The position numbers were made by a program, and so were the translations under genes. A stretch of DNA of 64,000 bases from Mucilaginibacter saanensis (lineage in GTDB: Bacteria > Bacteroidota > Bacteroidia > Sphingobacteriales > Sphingobacteriaceae). The DNA is taken from NCBI RefSeq assembly GCF_014200575.1, contig NZ_JACHBZ010000015.1, positions 1-64,000 of the forward strand. Reading direction: 5' to 3'. Of the stretch, positions 42,889 to 52,593 are shown one piece after another. The notes beneath the pieces were generated by a model that saw only the letters and a list, made by a program, of their open reading frames with translations, did not search any database and was not told where the DNA came from. The first letter of the stretch is position 1, and the number at the start of each line of letters is the position of its first letter.

Positions 42889-44061
42889 TTAAACAAAGGA
42901 TCTGCGCTTTAAAGTGAGCACCGCAATCTCTGGCCAGATACCTACGCGGCCTTTGAGCCCCAGAAAGCCGAAACCCCGGTTAACATAAAGGTAAAGTCCA
43001 CTTTTTTGATAAAGTCCAGCCCATTGTTTATAAACATATTTGATCGGGCTCCATTTAAAACCAAATATTTCAAAGCCAAACTGCATACCATGGGTGTGGC
43101 CGGATAAGGTGAGGTGGATAGGCTGATGGTGACCAAGCGTTACCGCATCCCAATGCGAAGGATCATGCGACATCAGAATTTTGAAGGCATCGTCCGGTAC
43201 ATCAACCGTAGCCTTTTTGAGATCCCCATATTTATGAAAACCTCCCTTACCCCAGTTCTCTACACCGATTAAGGCAACGGATTGATCATTTTTCTGGATA
43301 GGCATAGATTCATTCAGTAATAAACGGAACCCGATTTCCTGGTGCACTTGCTTCAGTCGGTTTAGGTTTGCAAGTTGTGCTTCCTTACTTTCCCAGCTCA
43401 TGTAATCACCATAGTCGTGATTGCCCAGTACGGAATATTTGCCGTAAGGAGCCTCCAGTTGGGCAAAGGCCGGTATCCAGGGATCCATTTCAGTGGCCTG
43501 GTTGTTTACCAGGTCGCCCGTAAAAAGTATCATGTCACTGTTTTGTGCATTCACGAGGTCAAGCCCTTTTTGTACGCCCTGCTTATCGCTGAAACTGCCG
43601 GAATGGATATCAGAAAGTTGCGTAATGGTAAAACCGTCGAAAGTTTCGGGGAGATCATCAAAATAAAGCGTTTCGCGGCGTATCTTATAATAGTGGCGTC
43701 CGCGCGTAATACCGAACAACAATAGTCCGAAAAGTACAATAGCAACAACTAAGGTAAATTCACTAACACCATAATTACGTGGCGGGAAGCCTCTGAATAC
43801 ACGGGTGATATCTTCAAGCACCAACACGATAGAGCCTACGAGCTTAGGCACGAGGGAGAGCAGCATCAAAGCCATTACTCCGGATATCAGTTTGGTTTTT
43901 CCGGCTATAGCGCTATATAGTATGGTACCGGCCAGCAACAGATCAAAAATCCAGTAAGCGAGGTACACGGAGGTATTAATAGTTAGCGTTGCAACCGCTG
44001 AAAAAAAGTAAATATCAATAATGAGCCAAAACAATATAATGGCGGGAATCCGGTTCTTCAT
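42889..44061 (-). CDS. Membrane-bound metallophosphoesterase
   Basis: From the Met at 44061 (MKNRIPAIILFW), a 390-residue protein. An ATG at 44157 would add 32 residues with an odd Cys/His-rich stretch and is less likely. Four membrane helices fill about residues 8-135, followed by a calcineurin-like domain: ITQLSDIHSG, FTGDLVNN, VLGNHDYGDY, LMSHDP and LSGHTHGMQFG, the complete binuclear metal site. Related proteins include YkuE-like lipid phosphoesterases and UDP-diacylglucosamine hydrolases of the type with an N-terminal membrane part. The substrate is unknown. Confidence 0.87.
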   Translation of the reverse strand: MKNRIPAIILFWLIIDIYFFSAVATLTINTSVYLAYWIFDLLLAGTILYSAIAGKTKLISGVMALMLLSLVPKLVGSIVLVLEDITRVFRGFPPRNYGVSEFTLVVAIVLFGLLLFGITRGRHYYKIRRETLYFDDLPETFDGFTITQLSDIHSGSFSDKQGVQKGLDLVNAQNSDMILFTGDLVNNQATEMDPWIPAFAQLEAPYGKYSVLGNHDYGDYMSWESKEAQLANLNRLKQVHQEIGFRLLLNESMPIQKNDQSVALIGVENWGKGGFHKYGDLKKATVDVPDDAFKILMSHDPSHWDAVTLGHHQPIHLTLSGHTHGMQFGFEIFGFKWSPIKYVYKQWAGLYQKSGLYLYVNRGFGFLGLKGRVGIWPEIAVLTLKRRSFV

Positions 44062-44226
44062 ACCACGTAAGACGAGCGAGTGCCTAAAACATTTCAAAAA
44101 TTGTAAACAGATGGCTTTAGGATGACAAAAGGCCTGAGTTAGGCGGATCCTAAGCAATTAAGTTATAATAATTGGGGAGGGATTATACCTAACTCTATTA
44201 ACTTAGTAAATCATATTGTTTAATTT

Positions 44227-44802
44227 ATGCTTTTTCATTTTAAAGATAAATTTCCTCAATTAACGCCTTATTGGGATAAATATCTGGAGTTTCAAAAGCG
44301 CGTGGAAGTTACTGCAAAAACAGTACTGTTAGGAGAAGGAAAGATTTCGGGACATTACATATTTGTAGAAAAAGGATGTTTGCGAGCGGCTTTTAACAAT
44401 AACGGGAATGATAAAACAGTACAGTTCTTCTTTGAAAAAGATGGTTTGACCTCCTTTGAAAGCTTTTTGAAGAACACACCAAGCTTATTTACCATTGAAA
44501 CTATTGAGCCATCAATAATTTATTTATTACCCAAAACACACGTTAACAATTTGATGGCCGAATTGAGCCGGGAGCCTGATTTTCTTAATATCATCTTAGA
44601 GGTTTCTGCCGAAAGGCAATTGCATTACATGCATGAATTTGTTTCCTTTATAAGGGATACACCGGAACAGCGCTATCAGAATCTTTTAAATGAAAAGCCA
44701 CATATCATTCAGCGGGTTCCGCAGCATTACATTGCATCTTATTTAGGTATTAGCAGGGTACATCTGAGCAGGATAAAAAGTTCCCTTGCACGAAAGAAAT
44801 AA
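44227..44802 (+). CDS. Crp/Fnr-family transcriptional regulator
   Basis: A 191-residue regulator. Residues about 5-120 form the cyclic-nucleotide-binding-like beta-roll (VLLGEGKISGHYIFVEKGCL, TVQFFFEKDG). The C-terminal helix-turn-helix is YIASYLGISRVHLSRIKSS. It is of the short Bacteroidota group that often controls a neighbouring oxidoreductase gene and may bind no cyclic nucleotide. It lies 80 bases upstream of the oxidoreductase gene, in the same direction. Confidence 0.88.
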   Translation: MLFHFKDKFPQLTPYWDKYLEFQKRVEVTAKTVLLGEGKISGHYIFVEKGCLRAAFNNNGNDKTVQFFFEKDGLTSFESFLKNTPSLFTIETIEPSIIYLLPKTHVNNLMAELSREPDFLNIILEVSAERQLHYMHEFVSFIRDTPEQRYQNLLNEKPHIIQRVPQHYIASYLGISRVHLSRIKSSLARKK

Positions 44803-44882
44803 GAGCCACGCATTCGGTAACATTTGTTATCGCTTGTAGCTTTAGCCGGGCTGTAAATTTGTCTTAACAAAAATAAAAAAAG

Positions 44883-45854
44883 ATGAAAGCAGCGGTAATG
44901 TATCAAAAAGGCGAACTACCCCAATATGTAGATTTTCAGGAGCCAATTGCTCAGCACAATAATGAAGTATTAGTAACTGTGAAAGCCGTTGCCATAAAAC
45001 ATTTTGATAAAGGTAAAGCTACCGGCAAGCACTATTCAAGTGATGTACCAAAAGAGGGCGGCCATGTGATTGGCGGTGATGGCGTTTGCTTACTCGACAA
45101 TGGTACAAGAGTTTATGGTATGGGCGTGAGTGGTATGCTGGCAGAAAAAGCAGTCATTGAAAAAGATAGAATTGTAAAGCTACCCGAAGGGATTAGTGAT
45201 GCAGCGGCCGCTGCATTAGCAAATGCGGTGATTGGTGCAGCAATGGGTTTACGGTTTAAAGCAAATGTCCAGGCAGGAGATGTGGTGTTAATTAACGGCG
45301 CAACCGGATTTACCGGACGTGTAGCCGTGCAAATTGCAAAGCATTATGGTGCTAAAAAGGTGGTTGCGATCGGAAGGAACCAAGAATCACTACAGGATTT
45401 ATTAGTCCTTGGTGCAGATGAGATTATTTCTTTAAAACAGGATGACGAAAGGTTTCTTGCCCAGTTGAAGAACATAAATGCAATTTCGCCAATTGATATA
45501 ATTATTGACTACTTGTGGGGGCATACTGCCGAAATGATATTAGCCAGTTTAATGGGTAAGGGGGCATTTACTCAAAAAACGAGATTTGTTTCTGTAGGTA
45601 GTATGACCGGCGATTTGATCCAATTATCTGCTGCAAACATGAGAAGTGTTGATTTGCAGCTAACAGGATCCGGATTGGGTAGCTGGTCGAAAGATGAGGT
45701 GCGCAAACTTTTTTCTGAAATATTACCGGAGATGTTTCAGCTGGCCGCCGATAGTAAACTGAAAGTGAAAACTATGGAGGTTAAATTAGAAGATATCGCT
45801 GACCTTTGGAATCTCGATGTTCCGGACGGCCAGCGATTAGTTGTGACAATATAA
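44883..45854 (+). CDS. MDR-superfamily NAD(P)H-dependent oxidoreductase
   Basis: A 323-residue medium-chain dehydrogenase/reductase of the quinone-oxidoreductase type. It has a GroES-like N-terminal domain (KAVAIKHFDKGK, GGHVIGGDGVC) and a Rossmann fold with LINGATGFTGRVAVQIAKHYGA. The zinc-ligand pattern of true alcohol dehydrogenases is absent. Substrate unknown; small quinones, enones or aldehydes are typical. It follows the Crp-like gene by 80 bases, which suggests regulation by it. Confidence 0.87.
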   Translation: MKAAVMYQKGELPQYVDFQEPIAQHNNEVLVTVKAVAIKHFDKGKATGKHYSSDVPKEGGHVIGGDGVCLLDNGTRVYGMGVSGMLAEKAVIEKDRIVKLPEGISDAAAAALANAVIGAAMGLRFKANVQAGDVVLINGATGFTGRVAVQIAKHYGAKKVVAIGRNQESLQDLLVLGADEIISLKQDDERFLAQLKNINAISPIDIIIDYLWGHTAEMILASLMGKGAFTQKTRFVSVGSMTGDLIQLSAANMRSVDLQLTGSGLGSWSKDEVRKLFSEILPEMFQLAADSKLKVKTMEVKLEDIADLWNLDVPDGQRLVVTI

Positions 45855-46301
45855 AATTAGCACCGATTTAATAGCAGTCCTGTAAATCAGTAGATAGTAA
45901 AATGATAATGTATTGCCAAAAAAAAAGACTAACCTGAAAGAACTTTTCAACTAATAAACTGGGCCGACCGACTATTGCTTTCTACTTGCAGATAAATCGG
46001 CAGAACTTCAAGTCAATGATTATTGGGGGGCGGCTGCGCCCATTAATCTATCTATTTATAAGTAATTTATCCATTCTGATGAATTTGGTGAAAGCCTTTT
46101 GCCGTTTCGCTTGGTTGCGCAAGGAGGCGCTCAATACATTGCATTTTTATGTGTTAAAAAAGCGCCAGCCCGTCGTTCGGCAACCGATAGTCGAAAAACA
46201 TAAGATAGTCCAGTATTTTCGTTGAAATCTTCATTTTTATATATGTTGTTAACCGGCAAATTTGTTAACCAATTTATTTAACTTATTTACGGTTAATCAC
46301 C
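45855..46301. other. Intergenic region in front of the GH2 gene
   Basis: A 447-base gap. It contains a GC-rich mini-hairpin GGGCG-GCTG-CGCCC (46028-46041) and short ORFs that do not look coding. The right end, AT-rich, is the probable promoter region of the GH2-SusC-SusD series. Confidence 0.4.
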
Positions 46302-49133
46302 ATGAAGAAAATCATTTACCTTATTCTTTCAGGAATACTGACCTGTTACAGCCTTACCGGCGCCGGGCAAGTAATTCAAAACAAAAAATTAAACCTTGCA
46401 GGAACATGGTCATTTGCCATAGATTCTCTGGATCTCGGGATCAAGGATAAATGGTTTAATAAAAAATTATCAGAAACCATTCACTTGCCAGGTTCAATGA
46501 CTACAAACGGAAAAGGCGATGACGTTACTGTGCATACCCCATGGACCGGCGGTTTCTGGAACTCGCAATGGTTTAAAGATTCGAGCTATGCTAAATACCG
46601 TGAGCCGGGTAACATTAAGATATCTTTCTGGTTGCAGCCAGATAAATATTACGTTGGGCCTGCCTGGTATCAGAAAGAGGTTGATATTCCGCAGGCATGG
46701 TCAGGTCAGCATATAGAATTATTCCTGGAAAGATGCCATTGGGAAACAACATTGTGGATAGACGGCAACAAAGTTGGCATGCAGAACGCTTTGGGCGCAC
46801 CACATATTTATCAATTGGATAAACTGCTTAAACCAGGAAAACATAAGCTTGCACTAAGGATCGATAACCGGATCAAAGATATTAATCCCGGGCCCGATGC
46901 ACACAGTATATCGGATAATACACAAACTAATTGGAATGGTATAATTGGGGATATGGTACTTAGTGCCAGGCCCGCTGTTTACATTTCGGATATTAAACTA
47001 TTTCCGGATGTTGATAAGAAACTTGTATTGGCAAAAATCAAAATCAGAAACATATCAGGAAATGCAGGCCAGTTGAACCTGAGCTTTAGCGTTGCAAATA
47101 AGAAAAAGAATATAAGCCTGCCAGCGCTCCAAAAAACGGTTGCCGCCGGGAAGGATTCGGCTATAGTTTCTTTTACTTACCCTATGGGCGCAAATCCGTT
47201 GCTGTGGGATGAATTTAGTCCTAACCTTTATCGTATGAAAGTGACCTTAAAGGGGGGAAGTGGAACAGACAGTCAGGAAGTTACCTTTGGTATGCGGAAA
47301 TTTGTTGCTCAAGGCAGAAAGTTTATGATCAATAATCGCCCAACTTTTCTCCGCGGAACATTGGAGTGCGCTATTTTTCCTAAAACAGGTTTTCCTCCAA
47401 CTGATAAGGCAGCCTGGGCAAGAATATTCCGGATCTGCAGGTCGTATGGTCTTAATCACATGCGGTTTCATTCCTGGTGCCCGCCCGAAGCTGCTTTTCA
47501 GGCAGCCGATGAGTCAGGGTTTTATTTGTCTATAGAATGTTCTGCATGGGCAACGGTTGGAAATGGTAAACCTATTGACAAGTTTATTTATGAAGAGAGC
47601 AATCGCATTGTAAATACCTTTGGTAACCATCCCTCATTTTGTATGATGCCCTATGGTAACGAGCCCGGCGGCGAAAAACTTCGTGAATACCTCACTGGTT
47701 TTGTGAAATATTGGAAACAAAAGGATTCCAGGCGCTTATATACAACAGCTTCGGGCTGGCCGGTGATTCCTGAAAATGATTATAACAGCTCTCCTGATCC
47801 ACGCATACAAGCTTGGGGTATGGGGGTAAAAAGCATTATTAATGCAGAGCCGCCAAGTACAAATTATGATTGGACATCTATTATTAATAAATGGCCGCAG
47901 CCAACGGTGAGTCATGAGATTGGGCAATGGTGTGTTTATCCTAATTTTAAGGAGATAAAAAAATATGACGGCGTACTTAAGCCTAAGAATTTCGATATAT
48001 TTTATGACCGTCTTAAAGAACATAACCTGACCAGCCTTGCCGATAGTTTCCTGATGGCATCTGGTAAACTACAGGCGCTCTGTTACAAGGCTGATATTGA
48101 AGCTGCGCTTAGAACACGTGATTTTGGTGGCTTTCAATTATTGGATTTGCATGATTTTCCGGGGCAGGGGACCGCGCTTGTGGGAGTTTTAGATCCCTTT
48201 TGGGACGATAAAGGGTATATTACTGCAAAGGAATATAGCATGTTTTGTAATTCGACGGTGCCATTGATAAGGACGGCCAAGCTGATTTATGAGAATAATG
48301 AAAAATTGGAAGCTGCTGTTGAGATTGCGCACTACGGCAGTGCTCCATTAACGCAAATTACACCCCTATGGCAACTGCAGGATCGTACAGGTAAAGTGTT
48401 GTACAAGGGGCAATTAAAAACAACAGATGTTCCATTAGGAAATGGTTTTAAATTAGGCCAGATCAGCCAATCCCTGGCTGATATTCATCAACCAGAAAAA
48501 TTGACATTACAGGTTGATGTCGGCGGGCATATTAATTCCTGGGATATATTTGTTTATCCTTCACATCATCAGGAAACGAATGCTGGTATTTATGTAACCC
48601 AACAGTTGGACGAAAAAGCGCTAAATACGTTGAAAAACGGAGGGAAAGTTTTACTTACTATAAAGAAAGGTGCGGTAAAGCCAGCCACGGGCGGCAATGT
48701 TGTTGTTGGATTTTCCAGTATTTTCTGGAATACGTCATGGACTAATAACCAGCCTCCGCATACACTGGGTATACTATGTGATCCGGCACATCCGGCATTG
48801 GCGCAATTTCCTACAGATTACTATAGCAATTGGGAATGGCAGGATGGTATGCGTAATAGTAACGCAATTCGGCTGGATAGCCTTTCAAACGATATTAAAC
48901 CTATTGTAAGGATTATAGATGATTGGTTTACAGCAAGGCCACTGGGATTAATTTTTGAGTGCAAAATTGAAAAGGGAAGTTTGCTGGTTTCAGGTATTGA
49001 TCTGCTTTCTGATCAGGAAAAACGCCCGGAAGCCAAGCAATTACTATATAGCCTGCAAACTTATATGAATACCCCGAAATTCAGCCCATCTGCACTTGTT
49101 AAGACGGCTGATCTGGAGAAGCTTTTTAAATAA
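46302..49133 (+). CDS. Glycoside hydrolase family 2-type enzyme, exported
   Basis: A 943-residue enzyme with signal peptide (about 1-22, ending GAGQ). The order is a sugar-binding jelly-roll (about 25-225, LAGTWSFAID, WYQKEVDIPQAWSGQHIELF), an immunoglobulin-like domain (about 225-335) and a TIM barrel (about 345-640). The clan GH-A acid/base Glu lies in PYGNEPGG (Glu454) and the nucleophile Glu in SHEIGQW (Glu539). The C-terminal part may be another sugar-binding region. Retaining hydrolysis of a beta-linked plant sugar is likely; the linkage cannot be read. It is the only glycosidase of the adjoining SusC/SusD locus. Confidence 0.88.
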   Translation: MKKIIYLILSGILTCYSLTGAGQVIQNKKLNLAGTWSFAIDSLDLGIKDKWFNKKLSETIHLPGSMTTNGKGDDVTVHTPWTGGFWNSQWFKDSSYAKYREPGNIKISFWLQPDKYYVGPAWYQKEVDIPQAWSGQHIELFLERCHWETTLWIDGNKVGMQNALGAPHIYQLDKLLKPGKHKLALRIDNRIKDINPGPDAHSISDNTQTNWNGIIGDMVLSARPAVYISDIKLFPDVDKKLVLAKIKIRNISGNAGQLNLSFSVANKKKNISLPALQKTVAAGKDSAIVSFTYPMGANPLLWDEFSPNLYRMKVTLKGGSGTDSQEVTFGMRKFVAQGRKFMINNRPTFLRGTLECAIFPKTGFPPTDKAAWARIFRICRSYGLNHMRFHSWCPPEAAFQAADESGFYLSIECSAWATVGNGKPIDKFIYEESNRIVNTFGNHPSFCMMPYGNEPGGEKLREYLTGFVKYWKQKDSRRLYTTASGWPVIPENDYNSSPDPRIQAWGMGVKSIINAEPPSTNYDWTSIINKWPQPTVSHEIGQWCVYPNFKEIKKYDGVLKPKNFDIFYDRLKEHNLTSLADSFLMASGKLQALCYKADIEAALRTRDFGGFQLLDLHDFPGQGTALVGVLDPFWDDKGYITAKEYSMFCNSTVPLIRTAKLIYENNEKLEAAVEIAHYGSAPLTQITPLWQLQDRTGKVLYKGQLKTTDVPLGNGFKLGQISQSLADIHQPEKLTLQVDVGGHINSWDIFVYPSHHQETNAGIYVTQQLDEKALNTLKNGGKVLLTIKKGAVKPATGGNVVVGFSSIFWNTSWTNNQPPHTLGILCDPAHPALAQFPTDYYSNWEWQDGMRNSNAIRLDSLSNDIKPIVRIIDDWFTARPLGLIFECKIEKGSLLVSGIDLLSDQEKRPEAKQLLYSLQTYMNTPKFSPSALVKTADLEKLFK

Positions 49134-49402
49134 TCTTATTTCTTTTGAGGAGGATCAGGCAATAGGTAAATGTACCTGTTGCCTGCTATAGGCTGCGAAT
49201 AAACTGCTGATTTTATTCCATGTGGCTTTTCGATTTCAGGCCCCTTTAAATGTACTCGTGTTTAGCTTGTATCTAATTGAATGATTGTTGTTTTTTTTAG
49301 TAAAATAATCCAGTTTTAAAGTAAAAATGTCTATTTATTCATGGTTTTCATTGTATCATATTTGTTACTGTTAAAGCCAATTAACCAATTAACCCACCTT
49401 TT

Positions 49403-52400
49403 ATGAAAGTAAATTTTACTAACGTGAAATTTCCCCTTTTCTCACCTGTATCCCTAAGGGAGATAAGCCTGATCAGGAGAAAAATGTTTGTGATTTTGTT
49501 GCTGTTGAATATGGTATGTATCATGGTATCTGCACAAACCCAATCAAAATTAATAACCGGTTCAGTCAGGGATGAAAAAGGGGAGTCGCTGCCCGGTGTT
49601 AACATTATGCTCAAAGGTAGTACAGATGGAGTAAGCGCTGATGCAAACGGAATATTCTCCATTCGTATTCCGGATGGAAAAGGAATATTAATTTTTCGTT
49701 TTGTTGGATATTCTGATCAGGAAATAGTTGTAAACGGGCAAACCAAGCTGCAGGTGCAAATGAAACCGGCATCCAAAAACCTGGACGAAGTAGTAGTAGT
49801 GGGTTACGGAACACAAAAAAGAACTTCTGTGACGGCCGCAGTATCAACAATAAAAGGAAAGGAATTAGCATCTCAGCCGGTTGCAAACATTACCAATGCC
49901 CTTGGCGGGCATGTTGCGGGTGTTTTGTTTACGCAATCAAGTGGTGAGCCCGGTAATGACGGATCGAACATCCTGATACGCGGAATTGGTACAACAGGTA
50001 ATACCCAACCTTTGGTTATTGTTGACGGTGTGCCAAGAAATTATACACAACTCGATCCAGGCAGTATAGAATCTGTATCTATATTAAAAGACGCTGCGGC
50101 CGTAGCTCCTTATGGTTTAGGCGGAGCAAATGGTGTAATACTGATTACTACCAAAAAAGGAAAGATCGGCAAACCAACGCTTACTTACAGCACTTATTAT
50201 GGCTGGCAGAATCCAACCAGATTAGCAAAATTTGTTAATGCGTATCAGTTTGCAACACTATTTAACGCTGCAGACGATAATGCACATCCGGCAGCACCAC
50301 ATGCTTACTCGGCAGATGACCTGCAAAAATATAAGGATCATAGTGACCCTAACGGGCACCCCGATCATAACGTTTTAAAAGAGTTAACTAACAGGAATAC
50401 GCCAATGACAAGCCAGAACCTGCAATTATCCGGAGGCTCTGAAAGTGTAAGGTATTTTACTGGTGTTGGCTTCCTGTCACAGGATGGGTTATGGGGGCCA
50501 ACCAATTATAAGAGATATAATCTTACTGCGAATATAGAAGCGGATGCAACAAAAACAACCAAAGTAAATGTATCTATGAATGGCCGCGTGGAAGATGGCA
50601 GCTATCCTGGCGTATCTGCTTCAAGCATATTTTATCAGGCCTTTCGCACACCGCCAAACGCTCCTCTTACTTTTACAAATGGGCTTCCCGGTGCGTATAT
50701 CGGCCGATCAGCTTATGGAAATATACACGGCAGCGGGTATAATCAAAACCTGGGTTATACATTGCTGAACCAGTTAAGCATTGAACAGCAATTAACCTTT
50801 GTAAAGGGTTTAAGCATAAAAGGTGTGGTAAGCTATGATTATAACCCCTATAATCCGGGTGACCCGACAAATCAAGCTGCGCCTATAGCTTCTTTCACAA
50901 GAACATATCTTACTCCAATTGATTATTATGCTTATGATCCTCAAACCAAGGCTATTACCAAATCAGGAAACGACGGGCCATCAAAGCCTCAATATTCTGA
51001 ATCTTTTGGCCAATCGCAGGCTTTTACCTATCAGGGTTACATTAACTACCATAACACTTTTGGGAAAAGCGATATCACCGGTCTTGTTGTATTAGAAAGC
51101 AGGAATACTAAAGCATCTTTATTTAGCGCTGGCAGGATCAATTATAATGTTCCCATACCAGAATTAAATAATGGTAGCTCTAACAGTACAGATATCACCA
51201 ATAGTGGTTATTCGCTTGAACAGAAACAAAAATCGGCCATTTACCGCGTAAGCTACGCTTATGATAACAAATATCTTTTTGAAGCAGCTGGGCGTTATGA
51301 CGGTAATTACTACTTTGCTCCCGGGCACAGGTTTGGTTTCTTTCCATCCTTTGCTGCAGGCTGGCGCATATCAGAAGAACCATTTATTAAAAAGAACTTT
51401 ACCTGGATAAATAACCTGAAAATCAGAGGGTCATGGGGCGAGTCTGGGGCTTTGGCCCAAAATGGTCCGTTTCAATATCTGAGCGCATTTCAACTTTATG
51501 GCAACTCAACTATTATTGGCGGAGCAGCCACCCAGGGCTTATATGAAGGTACCCAGGCCAACCCCAATATTACCTGGGAAAGAGCTAAGAAAACAGACGT
51601 AGGTATTGAAGGAACACTTTGGAACGGCGCCCTTACCTTTGAGGCCGATTATTTTTACGAAATAAGGAATAATATGCTGGTTGCACCTACAGTAACCGTG
51701 CCTGCAGAATACGGTATAGGATTATCACAGGTGAATGGCGGGGCCATGAGCAATCATGGGCTTGAGCTTACCTTGGGTACAACCCATCGCTTTAATAAGG
51801 ACCTGAGTGTGAGCCTTAGTGGAAATTTCACTTATTCACGGAATAAGCAGTTACAGGTATTTGAAACTTCGGCTACGTATGACAATCCTAACCGACGTAT
51901 AACGGGCCGCCCGCTCGGAACCCAGTTTGGGTTTCAGGCGCTTGGCTTTTTCACACCGGCTGATTTTGATGCATCAGGTAATTTAAAACCTGGCATTGCG
52001 ATGCAGCCCTGGGGGCAGGTTTACCCCGGAGATTTACGCTACAAGGATGTGAATGGTGATGGGAAGATTGATAATAATGATATTGTTCCTATTGGAAATT
52101 CGGCCTCCTACCCACAAATTATTTACGGAATAACACCAAGCATAACTTATAAAGGTTTTGATTTGAGCGTTTTATTCCAGGGGGCAACTGGTCGCGATTT
52201 TTATGATGGTGTTTATCCGTTTGATAATTCATCCTCTGCCACTTTAGATGCGCTGGACTATTGGACACCCACCCATCAGAATGCAGCAAACCCGCGTATC
52301 ACTACACAACCAACATCCAACAATACGCAAACATCTTCCTGGTGGGTCAGAAACGGTGCATACCTCAGGTTAAAAACAGCCAACTTAGGTTATACATTAC

Positions 52401-52573
52401 CTGCAAGTATTATGCAGCGTTTACATCTGCAATCTGTCAGGTTTTATGTATCCGGACAAAACCTGTTAACCTGGAGTCCGCTCAAAAACTTTGACCCTGA
52501 GGTAAGCACCAGTAACGGACAATATTACCCTCAGATAAAAGTAGTTACCGTTGGCCTTAATGTGACCTTTTAA
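49403..52573 (+). CDS. SusC/RagA TonB-dependent transporter (no STN domain)
   Basis: A 1056-residue outer-membrane transporter. The signal (ending MVSAQ) is followed directly by the carboxypeptidase-D-like domain (about 48-125, GESLPGVNIMLKGST) and the plug (LDEVVVVGYGTQKRTSV, GVILITTKKGK). The barrel ends in IKVVTVGLNVTF. Unlike the first SusC it lacks an STN domain, which fits its lack of a sigma/FecR pair. An AraC-type regulator lies at the other end of the locus. It is followed by SusD after 20 bases. Confidence 0.96.
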   Translation: MKVNFTNVKFPLFSPVSLREISLIRRKMFVILLLLNMVCIMVSAQTQSKLITGSVRDEKGESLPGVNIMLKGSTDGVSADANGIFSIRIPDGKGILIFRFVGYSDQEIVVNGQTKLQVQMKPASKNLDEVVVVGYGTQKRTSVTAAVSTIKGKELASQPVANITNALGGHVAGVLFTQSSGEPGNDGSNILIRGIGTTGNTQPLVIVDGVPRNYTQLDPGSIESVSILKDAAAVAPYGLGGANGVILITTKKGKIGKPTLTYSTYYGWQNPTRLAKFVNAYQFATLFNAADDNAHPAAPHAYSADDLQKYKDHSDPNGHPDHNVLKELTNRNTPMTSQNLQLSGGSESVRYFTGVGFLSQDGLWGPTNYKRYNLTANIEADATKTTKVNVSMNGRVEDGSYPGVSASSIFYQAFRTPPNAPLTFTNGLPGAYIGRSAYGNIHGSGYNQNLGYTLLNQLSIEQQLTFVKGLSIKGVVSYDYNPYNPGDPTNQAAPIASFTRTYLTPIDYYAYDPQTKAITKSGNDGPSKPQYSESFGQSQAFTYQGYINYHNTFGKSDITGLVVLESRNTKASLFSAGRINYNVPIPELNNGSSNSTDITNSGYSLEQKQKSAIYRVSYAYDNKYLFEAAGRYDGNYYFAPGHRFGFFPSFAAGWRISEEPFIKKNFTWINNLKIRGSWGESGALAQNGPFQYLSAFQLYGNSTIIGGAATQGLYEGTQANPNITWERAKKTDVGIEGTLWNGALTFEADYFYEIRNNMLVAPTVTVPAEYGIGLSQVNGGAMSNHGLELTLGTTHRFNKDLSVSLSGNFTYSRNKQLQVFETSATYDNPNRRITGRPLGTQFGFQALGFFTPADFDASGNLKPGIAMQPWGQVYPGDLRYKDVNGDGKIDNNDIVPIGNSASYPQIIYGITPSITYKGFDLSVLFQGATGRDFYDGVYPFDNSSSATLDALDYWTPTHQNAANPRITTQPTSNNTQTSSWWVRNGAYLRLKTANLGYTLPASIMQRLHLQSVRFYVSGQNLLTWSPLKNFDPEVSTSNGQYYPQIKVVTVGLNVTF

Positions 52574-52593
52574 CTATCTTAAAGATCAAGAAA

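Noticed and set aside
46028..46041. GC-rich hairpin GGGCG-GCTG-CGCCC, considered as a terminator
   Set aside because: No T-run follows on either strand.
45986..46225. 79-codon ORF with basic C-terminus, considered as a transposase remnant
   Set aside because: No transposase motif or terminal repeats on either strand; left as non-coding.
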